DNA from: Anaerolineae bacterium
GTDB lineage: Bacteria > Chloroflexota > Anaerolineae > Aggregatilineales > UBA2796
Assembly (NCBI GenBank): GCA_019637615.1
Contig: JAHBVJ010000015.1
Coordinates: 124,001 to 188,000, forward strand
Direction: 5' to 3'
Length of the DNA: 64,000 nt
Made by a program: the position numbers and the translations under genes. Below are positions 42,970-51,912 of the stretch, piece after piece (within the stretch, counting starts at the first letter, position 1; every line of letters begins with the position of its first letter). The notes below the pieces were generated by a model. The model did no database searches, was not told the origin of the DNA, and saw only the letters and a program-made list of their open reading frames with translations.

Positions 42970-43535
42970 TCTAGGCCAGCAAAAACATCACTTGTCTTGA
43001 GCGCAAAACCGGGCAGCAGCGCTAGATCGGTGCGGCTCTCATCTCCGGTCAAGACTTCCTGTTCATCTGGCGTATAAATCTCAACGATGCGCTTTGCTGG
43101 GAAGATCAACCACACCATGCGCACATGCTTACTCAGATAGTAGGCGGCTTTATCGCGCAATGACTTGATTGTGTCGTCGGGAGACTGAATTTCGATGGCG
43201 AGATCGGGCATCTGTGGCGTCGCGCCCTTTTTCGTCACGGGTCTCGAAGCATCCGCATAGTACGACACATCCGGCTGCCGGACATTGCGTTTATCATTGG
43301 GGTCTTTGGCGCTCACTTCGATGACCACCCGCCCTTGATGAGTAGCCGCGATGTATGTTTTGAGCGCGAAGATGAGGTTGCCCGCGATCTGCCCATGTTC
43401 TTCGGTAGGCATGGCTTTTTCTACGATCTCTCCTTCGATCAGCTCGAAATGGCGATCCCGATTTTCGGGCAGCGTTATGAACTGCTCAAATTCATCTACC
43501 GTGAAAATTTGTGGCCTTGGATTAGCGACCATCAC
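42966..43535 (-). CDS. Uma2-family (DUF820) putative endonuclease
   Basis: A 189-residue protein of the Uma2 family, with a PD-(D/E)xK nuclease-like fold. HFELIEGEIVEKAMPTEEHGQI is the N-terminal block. The putative active site combines RQPDVSYY with DLAIEIQSPDD. The family is often expanded in Cyanobacteria and Chloroflexota, and its role is unproven. It is separated by 81 nt from the SpoIIE phosphatase gene on the same strand, and its end overlaps the glycosyltransferase gene. Confidence 0.88.
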   Translation of the reverse strand: MMVANPRPQIFTVDEFEQFITLPENRDRHFELIEGEIVEKAMPTEEHGQIAGNLIFALKTYIAATHQGRVVIEVSAKDPNDKRNVRQPDVSYYADASRPVTKKGATPQMPDLAIEIQSPDDTIKSLRDKAAYYLSKHVRMVWLIFPAKRIVEIYTPDEQEVLTGDESRTDLALLPGFALKTSDVFAGLD

Positions 43536-43616
43536 GCTACCTCACGCACCCAACGCGATTGTTTGATCGTAGCAGGTACCTTTATGATTGTACATAGAAT
43601 TTGCGGCGTCAGTACC

Positions 43617-45245
43617 TCACGCTCGCCTGACGATCACGAGTGTCTCATCGTCAAAGCGTCCCCGTTCGCCAGCGAAGGCGTCCACCGCGCTGAGAATGTG
43701 ATCGCGTAGTTCAGCGGCGGAGCACGTCGCATTCTCACGGATCACCGTTTCCAAGCGCTGCATCCCGAATTCCTCGTCCACGATGTTCATTGCTTCAGTC
43801 ACGCCGTCCGTGTACATCACCAGCGTATCACCTTCCTGAAGCCGGATCACCTCTTGCTCGAACTCCACTTCCTCGAACAGCCCGACCAGAATCCCGCGTG
43901 CTTTCAACTCGATGAAGGTATCCGTCGCGCTCCGATACAACAGCGGCGGATTATGCCCGCCCGATGCGTAATGCATCTCGCCCGTCGCAAAATCGAGATA
44001 CGCCACAAAGATCGAGGCGAACATCTTCGACTGCTCGTTGTAAGAATTGATCACATGGTTAGCGTGATGCAGCAGTTGCACAGGCGAAAATTCCAACTGC
44101 ATGATGAAGCGCAGCACCGTCACGCTCAACGCCATGAACAGCGCCGCCGGAATGCTCTTGCCGCACACATCCGCGATCACCAGCGCCGTGCGCGAATAGC
44201 CGAGCGGATGGATGATGTAGAAATCGCCCGACACGTTATACGCTGGTTCCCACGCCACCGCCACATCCCATCCGCCGAACTGTGGCACTTCTACGGGCAA
44301 AAAGCTGCGTTGGATAGCCTTGGCGGTTTCTAGCTGCTGCTGGAACAACTGCTGCTGCAATTCATCGGCGTACAACCGCGCATTCTCCACCCCGATCGCC
44401 GCTTGTGACGCCATTGCCACCAGCATCCGTTCATCGCGACGTGTGAAGTTGCCGTCGTGTTTATTCAAGAGCTGCACTACGCCAATGATCTGCTGTTTCG
44501 GATTGCGCATCGGAACGGCCAGCACATTGCGCGTCAGATAACCTGTTTCCACGTCGTAGCTGCGCAAGAATCGCGGATCAGTGTAAGCGTCATTCACGTT
44601 CACGATCTCGCCCGTTTGCGCTACATATCCCGCGATTCCCTGCCCCATCTTGACGCGCACCTCACGCAGGACGCTCGCATCTTCCAGCAGAATCTTAGAA
44701 AACAGATCGCCTGTATCGGGGTCGATCAGGTACAAAGTGCCGCGATCCGCGTCGATGGTTTCCACCAAACGGTCAATGATCATCCGCAGGAGGTCATCAA
44801 GGTGAATCTGGGTAGTCAACACTTCGCTGATCGTCTGGATCGCATTGAGGTCTTGTTCCGCTTCGCTGAGGGGCAATGTCGTGCCACTGCGTTCAATCCG
44901 CATCGTCAACCGCCAGATCGTCGGGGCGACCACTTCGACATGTACGAAACTGCTGTAGGTCAGCGCATCAGGCGGCGGGATGCTTTGCCCCATATGCGTC
45001 AGCATAATGTACAGCCTGTCCGTAGCGGTTTCCGGTAGTTCAACACGGATCACCAGTTCGCCCACCCGTCCCGGCGGATATGCCCCTTCAACCACTGCTG
45101 CCGCCGCTTCCATGACCGCCGACTCCAGTTGATTAAAGCTGTCTTCGGTCAGTTGCAGACGGTGTCCGATCCCTTGCAGGTAGTAACCGAGGGCAATCAG
45201 ATTGTCGTTGATGGCGGTAATGTGAAATTCGGCTACTAAAATCAT
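43617..45245 (-). CDS. GAF-domain SpoIIE/RsbU-type PP2C phosphatase with an N-terminal HATPase-like region
   Basis: 542 residues. The C-terminal SpoIIE domain (about 325-542) has AKAIQRSFLPVEVP, SGDFYIIHPL, ADVCGKSIPAALFMA, SGGHNPPLLY and MYTDGVTEAMN, with the metal-binding aspartates. A GAF domain (about 150-315) precedes it. Residues 1-125 resemble an RsbW-like HATPase; LESAVMEAAAAVVEGAY fits its helix but lacks the N-box asparagine, so ATP use is doubtful. Such phosphatases act on anti-sigma antagonist proteins in partner-switching. No STAS or anti-sigma gene is adjacent. It starts 17 nt after the DinB gene and probably shares its operon. Confidence 0.87.
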   Translation of the reverse strand: MILVAEFHITAINDNLIALGYYLQGIGHRLQLTEDSFNQLESAVMEAAAAVVEGAYPPGRVGELVIRVELPETATDRLYIMLTHMGQSIPPPDALTYSSFVHVEVVAPTIWRLTMRIERSGTTLPLSEAEQDLNAIQTISEVLTTQIHLDDLLRMIIDRLVETIDADRGTLYLIDPDTGDLFSKILLEDASVLREVRVKMGQGIAGYVAQTGEIVNVNDAYTDPRFLRSYDVETGYLTRNVLAVPMRNPKQQIIGVVQLLNKHDGNFTRRDERMLVAMASQAAIGVENARLYADELQQQLFQQQLETAKAIQRSFLPVEVPQFGGWDVAVAWEPAYNVSGDFYIIHPLGYSRTALVIADVCGKSIPAALFMALSVTVLRFIMQLEFSPVQLLHHANHVINSYNEQSKMFASIFVAYLDFATGEMHYASGGHNPPLLYRSATDTFIELKARGILVGLFEEVEFEQEVIRLQEGDTLVMYTDGVTEAMNIVDEEFGMQRLETVIRENATCSAAELRDHILSAVDAFAGERGRFDDETLVIVRRA

Positions 45246-45262
45246 AAGGTTGACCTATTTTG

Positions 45263-45781
45263 TTACATGCCAGTTTTCGCGATGTGATCGGTGTAATTGA
45301 CGACCCACGGGACGCAGCCCCGAATGAACGGCTGCATCATCGCCCGTTCGGCCTGTACCGTGTGCATCAGATCATGCGCCGCCATATGGTGCAAAAACTG
45401 ACTCATCGTGACCATACCATATTCCGCGTGTAAAGCTTCCCGCGCGAGATCGGCTTCGGTCACTTTGTCATAGGTTTCTAGATTTTGTTTCCGTAGCGTA
45501 TCAAATTCTGCCGCCAGTGCGATAGTCGGTTCAGCTTTCGCCCCGTTTGCTTGCGGGTTAAAGCCGGGGAAAGGCTGCCCCGCCAGCAGCGCCTTCAGGC
45601 GCACCGGAAACGACTGCCGCTCGACATCCACGATATGCTGCAAACACTGCAAGGCTGACCATTCGTTAGGCGCGGGCTGCATTTGCAGCACTTCAACAGG
45701 CACCGTCTCTACTAAGTTCAACCAGCGCTGCGGCGTCGTGACCAGAACTGATTTGCTCCACGCGAGAATATCATGCGTCAT
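45263..45781 (-). CDS. DinB-like four-helix bundle protein
   Basis: A 172-residue DinB/DUF664-like protein. The first conserved histidine is in EWSALQCLQHIVDVE. The metal-binding H-x3-H motif is FLHHMAAHDLMHTVQ near the C terminus. The ATG at 45781 is preferred over the TTG at 45790. DinB proteins bind metal; several members are thiol-dependent transferases, but this one has no assigned reaction. It is the first gene of a pair with the SpoIIE phosphatase. Confidence 0.85.
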   Translation of the reverse strand: MTHDILAWSKSVLVTTPQRWLNLVETVPVEVLQMQPAPNEWSALQCLQHIVDVERQSFPVRLKALLAGQPFPGFNPQANGAKAEPTIALAAEFDTLRKQNLETYDKVTEADLAREALHAEYGMVTMSQFLHHMAAHDLMHTVQAERAMMQPFIRGCVPWVVNYTDHIAKTGM

Positions 45782-45991
45782 CGTGCTCAAATCCCCCTAT
45801 ATATGGCGACATGCTTCGTGCAAGGTATGTGTCCGACTCATTCCAGTGTCCATTTTACCGATCTTAGTGACCGTACTGCTAACTTTGTAGTTGATCTTCT
45901 GTCACGCGCTTGCCACACGCTCATAACCTCGTTCACCATCACAGAGGCTTGCGTCCTCCGTTAGTTTTCACATACGTTGAACAACTCTTGG

Positions 45992-46020
45992 TTGCCGTAT
46001 CTTCTAGCTGATGCTAAACT
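45992..46020 (+). promoter_or_regulatory. Probable promoter of the LysM lipoprotein gene
   Basis: TTGCCG (45992-45997) and TAAACT (46015-46020) are 17 nt apart. It lies in the 332-nt gene-free gap 45782-46113. Nothing else coding was seen there. Confidence 0.5.
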
Positions 46021-46113
46021 GAACCGAAGTTATGATCATGACACCTTTTCCGGGGTTTGCGCTCTGCTTCATCAGAGCACTGCCGGATTGAATGCAGCGG
46101 AGGGAAGTGCTAC

Positions 46114-47544
46114 ATGCGGCGAACCGTGATTCGTATTTCTAGGTTGACACTGGGCTTGCTGTTCGTGGCGCTTGGCGCTACGGGCTGCTTCCAATCAGTG
46201 GGCGCGGCTCTGCTGGCGACGAGCACACCGAGCGCACCGACCCTTGAACCGCAATTTGTGGACGCCACCAACACGGCGGTCGCGCAGCAGCAACTTGACG
46301 CTACCAACTTCGCGATGGTTGACGCCATCACCCAGACCGCGATTGCGATAGCCGCGCTTCCCACGGAAACGCCATCCGAAACACCGACGGAAACGCCCTT
46401 CATGCCGGCGACGGATGTGAGCGGCAATCCCTTCGCCCCGACGAGCATCATCGTTCCGACGACCGAAGTGCCGCCATTAGCCGCGACGACTGCTGTTGCT
46501 GTCTTGGGTACGTGGACGCCGACGACTGTCTTCATCGTGACGGCGAATTTTACGGCGACGCCGCTGCCCACTTTTACACCGTTCCCGACGCAAACGCCGT
46601 ATCCGACGCAAACGCCGCAGCCAACCTACACGCCGTATCCGACGCAGACGCCACAACCAACGTATACACCCTTCCCGACCACTGTTTCGATGGTTGGAAC
46701 CGCCGACATCAGCCAGAATCCTATTTTTAACAGTGGTGTGTCTGCTACGCCGTTCATCCCGACGCTCGATCCGGCACTGCGCCCGATCCAGATCGCGGAA
46801 CTGCCCACGCAAGGCCCCACAGTCATGATCGCGACGTTGGAACCCGCTGTTGTCGCCCAAGAACCGACGATTGATCCGGCCTTCCTGCAAGCGACTCAAA
46901 TCATTGCGGGCATCACCGCGACGGCACAAGCGAACTTGGATGCGACATTCGCCGCGCAAGGCACGCCCATCGCGCCGCCCGATCAAGGTGGACAGCAACC
47001 TCCGATTCAGGTGACCGCCCCTCCCGGTGGCATCTTCATCACGACCACGCCGCAAGGCACGTGGGGCGCACCAGACTCAGGCGCGTCAGGTCCGCTCGGC
47101 GCGGATGGCTATTACATTGTGCAGGCGGGCGACCGTATGATCCGCATTGCCCTGCGCTTCAACACCACGGTAGATGCTATCGCCCGTGCCAACGGAATCA
47201 CTAATCCGGATGTCTTGTCGCCCGGTCAGCGCCTCCGTATCCCCGGTGCAGTGCCTACCGCTACAGTTGCGCCGCTGCAACCAAGCGGGAGTGGTGGTCA
47301 AGTGCCGGGGGCGATCACCTTAGCGCCCGGTGCTACCCTTGATCCACGTGCGACGATCATCATCATCACGGCAACCCCGCCGGGTGGATCGTCTGCCTCT
47401 GGTCAAGTGTACGTGGTACAGGAGGGCGATACGTTGTACGGCATCGCCACACGCTTCCGCGTTTCGGTGACGGCCTTGGCGCAGTACAATGGGATCAGCA
47501 ACATCAGCGTGATTTACATCGGACAGCGTTTGACCATCCCTTAG
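46114..47544 (+). CDS. LysM-domain lipoprotein with Thr/Pro-rich region
   Basis: 476 residues. Residues 1-25 form a signal peptide ending in LGATGC, a near-consensus lipobox, so C25 may be lipidated. Residues about 55-240 are Thr/Pro-rich with a repeated TPYPTQTPQPTY unit, a probable surface spacer. Two LysM domains lie in the C-terminal third: YYIVQAGDRMIRIALRFNTT with NPDVLSPGQRLRIP, and VYVVQEGDTLYGIATRFRVS with IYIGQRLTIP. LysM domains bind N-acetylglucosamine in peptidoglycan or chitin. GGAGGG 9 nt before 46114 decides the start against the open frame from 46057. A terminator follows. Confidence 0.9.
   Translation: MRRTVIRISRLTLGLLFVALGATGCFQSVGAALLATSTPSAPTLEPQFVDATNTAVAQQQLDATNFAMVDAITQTAIAIAALPTETPSETPTETPFMPATDVSGNPFAPTSIIVPTTEVPPLAATTAVAVLGTWTPTTVFIVTANFTATPLPTFTPFPTQTPYPTQTPQPTYTPYPTQTPQPTYTPFPTTVSMVGTADISQNPIFNSGVSATPFIPTLDPALRPIQIAELPTQGPTVMIATLEPAVVAQEPTIDPAFLQATQIIAGITATAQANLDATFAAQGTPIAPPDQGGQQPPIQVTAPPGGIFITTTPQGTWGAPDSGASGPLGADGYYIVQAGDRMIRIALRFNTTVDAIARANGITNPDVLSPGQRLRIPGAVPTATVAPLQPSGSGGQVPGAITLAPGATLDPRATIIIITATPPGGSSASGQVYVVQEGDTLYGIATRFRVSVTALAQYNGISNISVIYIGQRLTIP
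46594..46665 (+). repeat. Two tandem 36-nt repeats within the LysM gene
   Basis: Units at 46594-46629 and 46630-46665 differ at a few positions and encode TPYPTQTPQPTY each. Partial copies lie on both sides. The in-frame period would let the linker change length by slippage. Confidence 0.8.
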
Positions 47545-47610
47545 ACCTCATGCTGTGAAACGGAGGACGAAGCCCGCTTCATCCTCTACCTTAAGACCTA
47601 GACAATCGGC

Positions 47611-47640
47611 AGGGCGGCGTGAATGCCGCCCTTGTTGTTT
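47611..47640 (+). terminator. Rho-independent terminator after the LysM gene
   Basis: AGGGCGGC (47611-47618) pairs with GCCGCCCT (47625-47632) around a 6-nt loop, followed by TGTTGTTT. It lies 66 nt past the LysM stop and just before the NUDIX gene. Confidence 0.82.
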
Positions 47641-47651
47641 GAGGAGTAGTC

Positions 47652-48188
47652 ATGTCGAAACTGGCTGAGAAAATGATCAGCAGTGAACCAATTTACAGCG
47701 GACGGGTCGTCAAACTAGCAGTAGACACGGTGGAACTGCCGAACGGTCATATCTCTAAGCGCGAATTGGTGCGGCATCCCGGTGCGGTCGCCATCGTTGC
47801 CGTCGATTCTGATGGACGGTTGGTGATGGTCGAGCAATACCGCTATGCGACGGGCAAAGTGCTGCTGGAAATCCCCGCCGGAACGCTGAATCCGGGCGAA
47901 GACCCCGATCTATGCGCCCACCGTGAGTTGCAGGAAGAGGTTGGCTACAAATCCGGCACACTGACCAGACTCGGCGCGATCTACCTCGCTCCCGGCTACT
48001 CAACCGAGCTGATTCATCTGTATCTCGCCACCGATCTGACCGAATCGCGTTTGGCAGGTGACGACGACGAATTCATCGAGATTTCGCATCTGACCGTGGC
48101 GGATGTCCTCGCCAAGATCGCTGGCAACGTCATTCAGGACGCCAAGACGATTGCTGCTGTCATGTTGGCACGGGAGCACCTCAAGTGA
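47652..48188 (+). CDS. NUDIX hydrolase, ADP-ribose pyrophosphatase-like
   Basis: A 178-residue NUDIX enzyme. The box G-x5-E-x7-REUxEEXGU is complete: GTLNPGEDPDLCAHRELQEE then VGY. The strand VMVEQYRYATGKVLLEIPAG before it, and the loop YLAPGYSTELIHLYLA after it, are typical of ADP-ribose/NDP-sugar pyrophosphatases (NudF group). It likely hydrolyses ADP-ribose to AMP and ribose phosphate. A GAGGAG site lies about 6 nt before the ATG. Its stop overlaps the M28 peptidase start by 4 nt (GTGA). Confidence 0.92.
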   Translation: MSKLAEKMISSEPIYSGRVVKLAVDTVELPNGHISKRELVRHPGAVAIVAVDSDGRLVMVEQYRYATGKVLLEIPAGTLNPGEDPDLCAHRELQEEVGYKSGTLTRLGAIYLAPGYSTELIHLYLATDLTESRLAGDDDEFIEISHLTVADVLAKIAGNVIQDAKTIAAVMLAREHLK

Positions 48189-49393
48189 GCGACGGGCTTC
48201 AAGAACGCATCAATCAACATATCCACCAACTGATCACTGAAATCGGCCCCCGCATGATTGGTACGCCTGCCAATCGCAGCGCCGCCAAGTATATTTACGA
48301 TCAATTTGGCGAATCGGACATCGCGGTGAAATTGCAGCGTTTCGATTGTGTAACATGGTCTGCCGAGCCGCCGATCATCGCGATTGGCGAAGAAACCGCC
48401 GATCATCACACTGTGGTCAACACGTTTTCGCCCCCGTGTGAAGTAACCGCACCGATGGTCGCCTGCAACAGCCTTGCGCAACTGGCGAATGCCTCACTGG
48501 TCGGGAAGATCGTCCTGCTCTACGGCGACCTGACCAAGCAGCCCATCGCGCCCAAAGGCCATCCCTTCTACATGCCCGAACATCACCGCCGCATCAACGA
48601 ACTACTAGACGCTAAACGTCCCTCGGCGGCAATTCTGGTCAGTCCGCGCTTTGTCGATCCGCTTCCCATCATCGAAGATTGGGACATCGTGATCCCTTCC
48701 GTCACCGTGTCCGCCGCCAACGGCATCTGGTTGCTCAAGAATCTGGATAAAAACGTTCGCCTGACCATCCTTACCGAGCACAGCATGGGGCAAGGGCGCA
48801 ACGTGATCGCCACCATTCCCGGTGAGCGCCCCGAACGCATCGTGATCTGCGCACATTTCGACACCAAAATCAACACTCCCGGCGCGGTCGATAATGGCGC
48901 GGCGGTGGTGGCGCTGCTCGCACTGGCGGCGGAACTCGCCAAGCAGCCGCATAACGCGACCATCGAGTTCATCGCCTTCAACGGTGAAGAATATTACGGG
49001 TTAGGCGATACGGAATACTTACGCAATTACGAATCCACCTTCCCTTCGATCATCGCTGCCATCAACATGGACGGCATCGGGCAGTGGACGGGGACGAGCA
49101 CTGCCGCCGCTTTAGCGCATTCAGAGGCATTCGGGCAAACGTTGTCGGAAGTAGTGCAAACCTATCCCAGCGTGATCATCACCGATCCATGGTATGCCAG
49201 CAACCACTACACTTTCTTCAGCCGTGGCGTTCCTAGCATCGCGATCAGCTCTATTGGCGTCGATGACATCGGTCATTTCGTCTGGGATGACATCGGCTGG
49301 CTCGATCCCAACAAGATCGCGGAAGTGGTCAACTTCGTGATCGAACTGGTCAAGCGTTTAGATACCAAATCCATCGCGTGGACGCGCCCCTAG
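48185..49393 (+). CDS. M28-family metallopeptidase (aminopeptidase-like)
   Basis: A 402-residue peptidase starting at a GTG that overlaps the NUDIX stop. Zinc ligands and catalytic residues are in order: ICAHFDTKINTPGAVDNGAA, IEFIAFNGEEYYGLGD and AAINMDGIG. A PA-domain-like insert lies at about 90-190. No signal peptide is present, so it appears cytoplasmic, unlike many M28 enzymes that are secreted. Its tail overlaps the downstream kinase by 16 nt. The tight NUDIX-M28-kinase packing suggests one operon, although a common pathway is not evident. Confidence 0.9.
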   Translation: MSDGLQERINQHIHQLITEIGPRMIGTPANRSAAKYIYDQFGESDIAVKLQRFDCVTWSAEPPIIAIGEETADHHTVVNTFSPPCEVTAPMVACNSLAQLANASLVGKIVLLYGDLTKQPIAPKGHPFYMPEHHRRINELLDAKRPSAAILVSPRFVDPLPIIEDWDIVIPSVTVSAANGIWLLKNLDKNVRLTILTEHSMGQGRNVIATIPGERPERIVICAHFDTKINTPGAVDNGAAVVALLALAAELAKQPHNATIEFIAFNGEEYYGLGDTEYLRNYESTFPSIIAAINMDGIGQWTGTSTAAALAHSEAFGQTLSEVVQTYPSVIITDPWYASNHYTFFSRGVPSIAISSIGVDDIGHFVWDDIGWLDPNKIAEVVNFVIELVKRLDTKSIAWTRP

Positions 49394-49938
49394 CCAGCGT
49401 GCCTCAACTAGTCGTCTTCTCAGGGCTGCCGGGAGCGGGCAAAAGCGCCTTAGCAGAAGCTGTAGGCACCGCGCTTGGAATCCCCGTTTTTGCTAAAGAC
49501 TGGCTAGAAAGCGTTCTACTGCGGCATGGCATCGACCACGGGCTTGATCCAGCAGGCCAACCGCTGCCGCTTGGTTATGTCGGCTACGACCTGCTGACCA
49601 CCTTAGCGGCGCGCCAACTGCAACTTGGGCAGTCGGTCATACTGGATAGCGTCGCCTCCACCGAAACGATACGCACAGCGTGGCGCGATCTTGCACGTCA
49701 ATATGCAGTTCATTGGCGCGTGATCGAATGTATCTGCGCCGACGAATCCTTGCACCGCAGCCGCTTAGGTAGTCGTCAGCGCCGTATCCCCAACTGGCCT
49801 GAACTTACGTGGGCGGACGTAGAGCGTGTGAAATCCTATTACGCCGCGTGGACAGAAGATCACTTGATCATAGACTCCGTGCATCCCTTCGAAACCAACC
49901 TTCAAATCGTGCTTGACTATCTAACTAACATCACCTGA
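49378..49938 (+). CDS. P-loop kinase of the AAA_33/zeta-toxin-like type
   Basis: A 186-residue P-loop protein. Walker A is VVFSGLPGAGKSALAEAVG. SVILDSVASTETIR resembles the substrate-side strand of small-molecule kinases of the AAA_33 group, and SRQRRIPNWP is an arginine-rich lid-like segment. Such proteins phosphorylate small molecules, nucleosides or RNA ends. There is no antitoxin gene, so a zeta-type toxin is not supported. The start is a GTG inside the M28 gene, 16 nt before its end. It is the last gene of the operon. Confidence 0.8.
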   Translation: MDAPLASVPQLVVFSGLPGAGKSALAEAVGTALGIPVFAKDWLESVLLRHGIDHGLDPAGQPLPLGYVGYDLLTTLAARQLQLGQSVILDSVASTETIRTAWRDLARQYAVHWRVIECICADESLHRSRLGSRQRRIPNWPELTWADVERVKSYYAAWTEDHLIIDSVHPFETNLQIVLDYLTNIT

Positions 49939-50050
49939 CGCACAAAATATCCACTGTCCGAAATCCGCACGAGAGAGTAAACTCGCCATCCATAGATGCT
50001 TGCTGCATCGCGCTTTCCCGTCAACCCTAGCATAATCCGAAGTGATCACC

Positions 50051-51670
50051 ATGAAGCCAATGTCGTTTGATTTTCAGTCGCGCCGTTCGATGGTCGTCGC
50101 ACGCCGTGGCATGGTCGCCGCCAGCAATCCACTCGCCGCGCAAGCCGGACTCGCCATTTTGCGTCAAGGGGGCAACGCTGCCGATGCCGCCATCGCCGCC
50201 GCCGCCGTCTTAAACGTGACCGAACCCGCCTCCACCGGCATTGGCGGTGACTGCTTCGCCTTGTTTTATGATGCCCGTACCAAACAGGTCACTTCGCTTA
50301 ACGGCAGTGGACGTGCGCCCGCCGCTCTTACCCTCGATGTTTTCCGTCAGCGCGGCCTGACCAGTTTTCCGCCGCGTAGCCCACTCGCGATCAGCGTACC
50401 CGGTACGGTAGCGGGTTGGAGCGATCTGCTTGCCAAACATGGGCGCATGACGCTCCGTGAGGTGTTGGTCGATGCCATCCACTACGCACGCGATGGCTAT
50501 CCGGTTGGCGCGGTCTTTGCCGATGGCTGGGGTCGTTCCGAAACATTCCTCAAAGCCAGCCCCAACACGGAAGATTACCTGCCCGCTGGCAAAGCACCCA
50601 TCGCGGGGCAAGTCGTGCAGTTACCGGGGCTGGCGCGCTCGCTGCAAGCCATCGCGGACGGTGGTGCGGACGCCTTCTACACGGGCGAGATCGCGGATGC
50701 CATCGTAACCACGATCCAAGAGCAGGGCGGCGTGATGACGCAAGACGATCTCAAAGCGCATCATTCCACATGGGACGCGCCGATTTCCACCACCTATCGC
50801 GGGGTCACGCTCTACGAATGCCCGCCCAACGGTCAAGGGTTGGTGGCGCTGCAAGCCCTGAATATCATGGAAGGCTGGGACATCGCTTCCCTGCCTGCCA
50901 TGTCGCCCGAACGCCTTCATCTGATGGTTGAAGCGCTGCGGTTGGCTTTTGCCGATGCGCGTCACTACATCAGCGATCAGGCCATCAGCCCCGCGCCGCT
51001 GGAATTCCTCCTGAGCCGTGACTATGCCGACCAACGTCGTGCGCTGGTCAAGCCACATCAGGCCATGCAGCCGCCTGCGTTTGGTGCGCCTTTGCGCGGC
51101 TCGGATACGGTCTACCTCAGCGTGGTGGATGGGGACGGTAATGCGTGTTCGTTCATCAACAGCCTGTTCATGGGCTTTGGATCGGGCATCGTCGCCAAGG
51201 GCACGGGCATCTTCTTGCAAAACCGCGCCTCCCTATTCGATCTCGAACCTGACCATCCGAATGTGGTCGCGCCCGACAAACGCCCCTATCACACCATCAT
51301 TCCGGCGATGGGCGTGCGCGCTGGTGAACTGTGGGCGAGTTTCGGCGTGATGGGTGGCTTCATGCAGCCGCAGGGACATGTCCAGATGATGGTCGCCATG
51401 CTAGACGATGACCTGAATCCGCAGGAAGCGCTCAACCGTCCACGTTTCTGTCTGGAGTCCGGCACGGGCGACAGCGTCCTCGCCTTGGAAGAAGGCATCC
51501 CCGTCAGCACCATGTCGCGCCTAGCCGAGCTTGGGCACACCGTGCGGCCTGTCAGCGGCACAGGGCGCGGCATTTTCGGGGATGGTCAGATCATCCGTCG
51601 CGATCCCGCCTCCGGCGCGCTGTATGGTGGTAGCGATCCGCGCAAAGATGGCCTAACCGCCGCCTTTTGA
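50051..51670 (+). CDS. ggt: Gamma-glutamyltransferase family protein
   Basis: A 539-residue Ntn-hydrolase precursor. The large-subunit part has MVAASNPLAAQAGLAILRQG then GGNAADAAIAAA, and STGIGGDCFALFYD. The autoprocessing threonine is T353 in GSDTVYLSVVDGDGN, aligned with the T of T-T-H-x-S-V-V-D; the following T-H is V-Y here. GVMGGFMQPQGHVQ is a small-subunit block. The family transfers or hydrolyses gamma-glutamyl groups of glutathione; some relatives deacylate cephalosporins. No signal peptide is visible, so this copy seems cytoplasmic. The frame opens at a GTG (50042), with ATG at 50051. Confidence 0.92.
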   Translation: MKPMSFDFQSRRSMVVARRGMVAASNPLAAQAGLAILRQGGNAADAAIAAAAVLNVTEPASTGIGGDCFALFYDARTKQVTSLNGSGRAPAALTLDVFRQRGLTSFPPRSPLAISVPGTVAGWSDLLAKHGRMTLREVLVDAIHYARDGYPVGAVFADGWGRSETFLKASPNTEDYLPAGKAPIAGQVVQLPGLARSLQAIADGGADAFYTGEIADAIVTTIQEQGGVMTQDDLKAHHSTWDAPISTTYRGVTLYECPPNGQGLVALQALNIMEGWDIASLPAMSPERLHLMVEALRLAFADARHYISDQAISPAPLEFLLSRDYADQRRALVKPHQAMQPPAFGAPLRGSDTVYLSVVDGDGNACSFINSLFMGFGSGIVAKGTGIFLQNRASLFDLEPDHPNVVAPDKRPYHTIIPAMGVRAGELWASFGVMGGFMQPQGHVQMMVAMLDDDLNPQEALNRPRFCLESGTGDSVLALEEGIPVSTMSRLAELGHTVRPVSGTGRGIFGDGQIIRRDPASGALYGGSDPRKDGLTAAF

Positions 51671-51753
51671 GTCGTTGTCATTCTCCTAGCCTCAATTTTG
51701 GGTTGGGGCTTGGAGAGGATGCGCCGCTTATTGGCTCACCGCATTTTTACATC

Positions 51754-51782
51754 TTGACTCAACTCAAATGTTCGTTTAGAAT
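51754..51782 (+). promoter_or_regulatory. Strong promoter reading into the CCGATCAT array
   Basis: TTGACT (51754-51759) and TAGAAT (51777-51782) are exactly 17 nt apart, each close to consensus. Transcription would start near 51789 and run through the repeat array. No protein-coding gene lies downstream on this strand before the convergent P450 gene. Confidence 0.75.
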
Positions 51783-51912
51783 AGTCAGAGTCGGATAATT
51801 CGCTGAGGTCGTTCTTTTCTTGCCGAACCGAATTGAACAAACTGTCTGATTTGCTATATCGCGCTCAGGCCACTGTTCCTGCCTTAACCGCGAACCGCCC
51901 AACTGATCATGA

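Noticed and set aside
49378..49938. Zeta-type toxin of a toxin-antitoxin pair
   Set aside because: No antitoxin-sized gene is adjacent, and the gene overlaps a metabolic peptidase gene.
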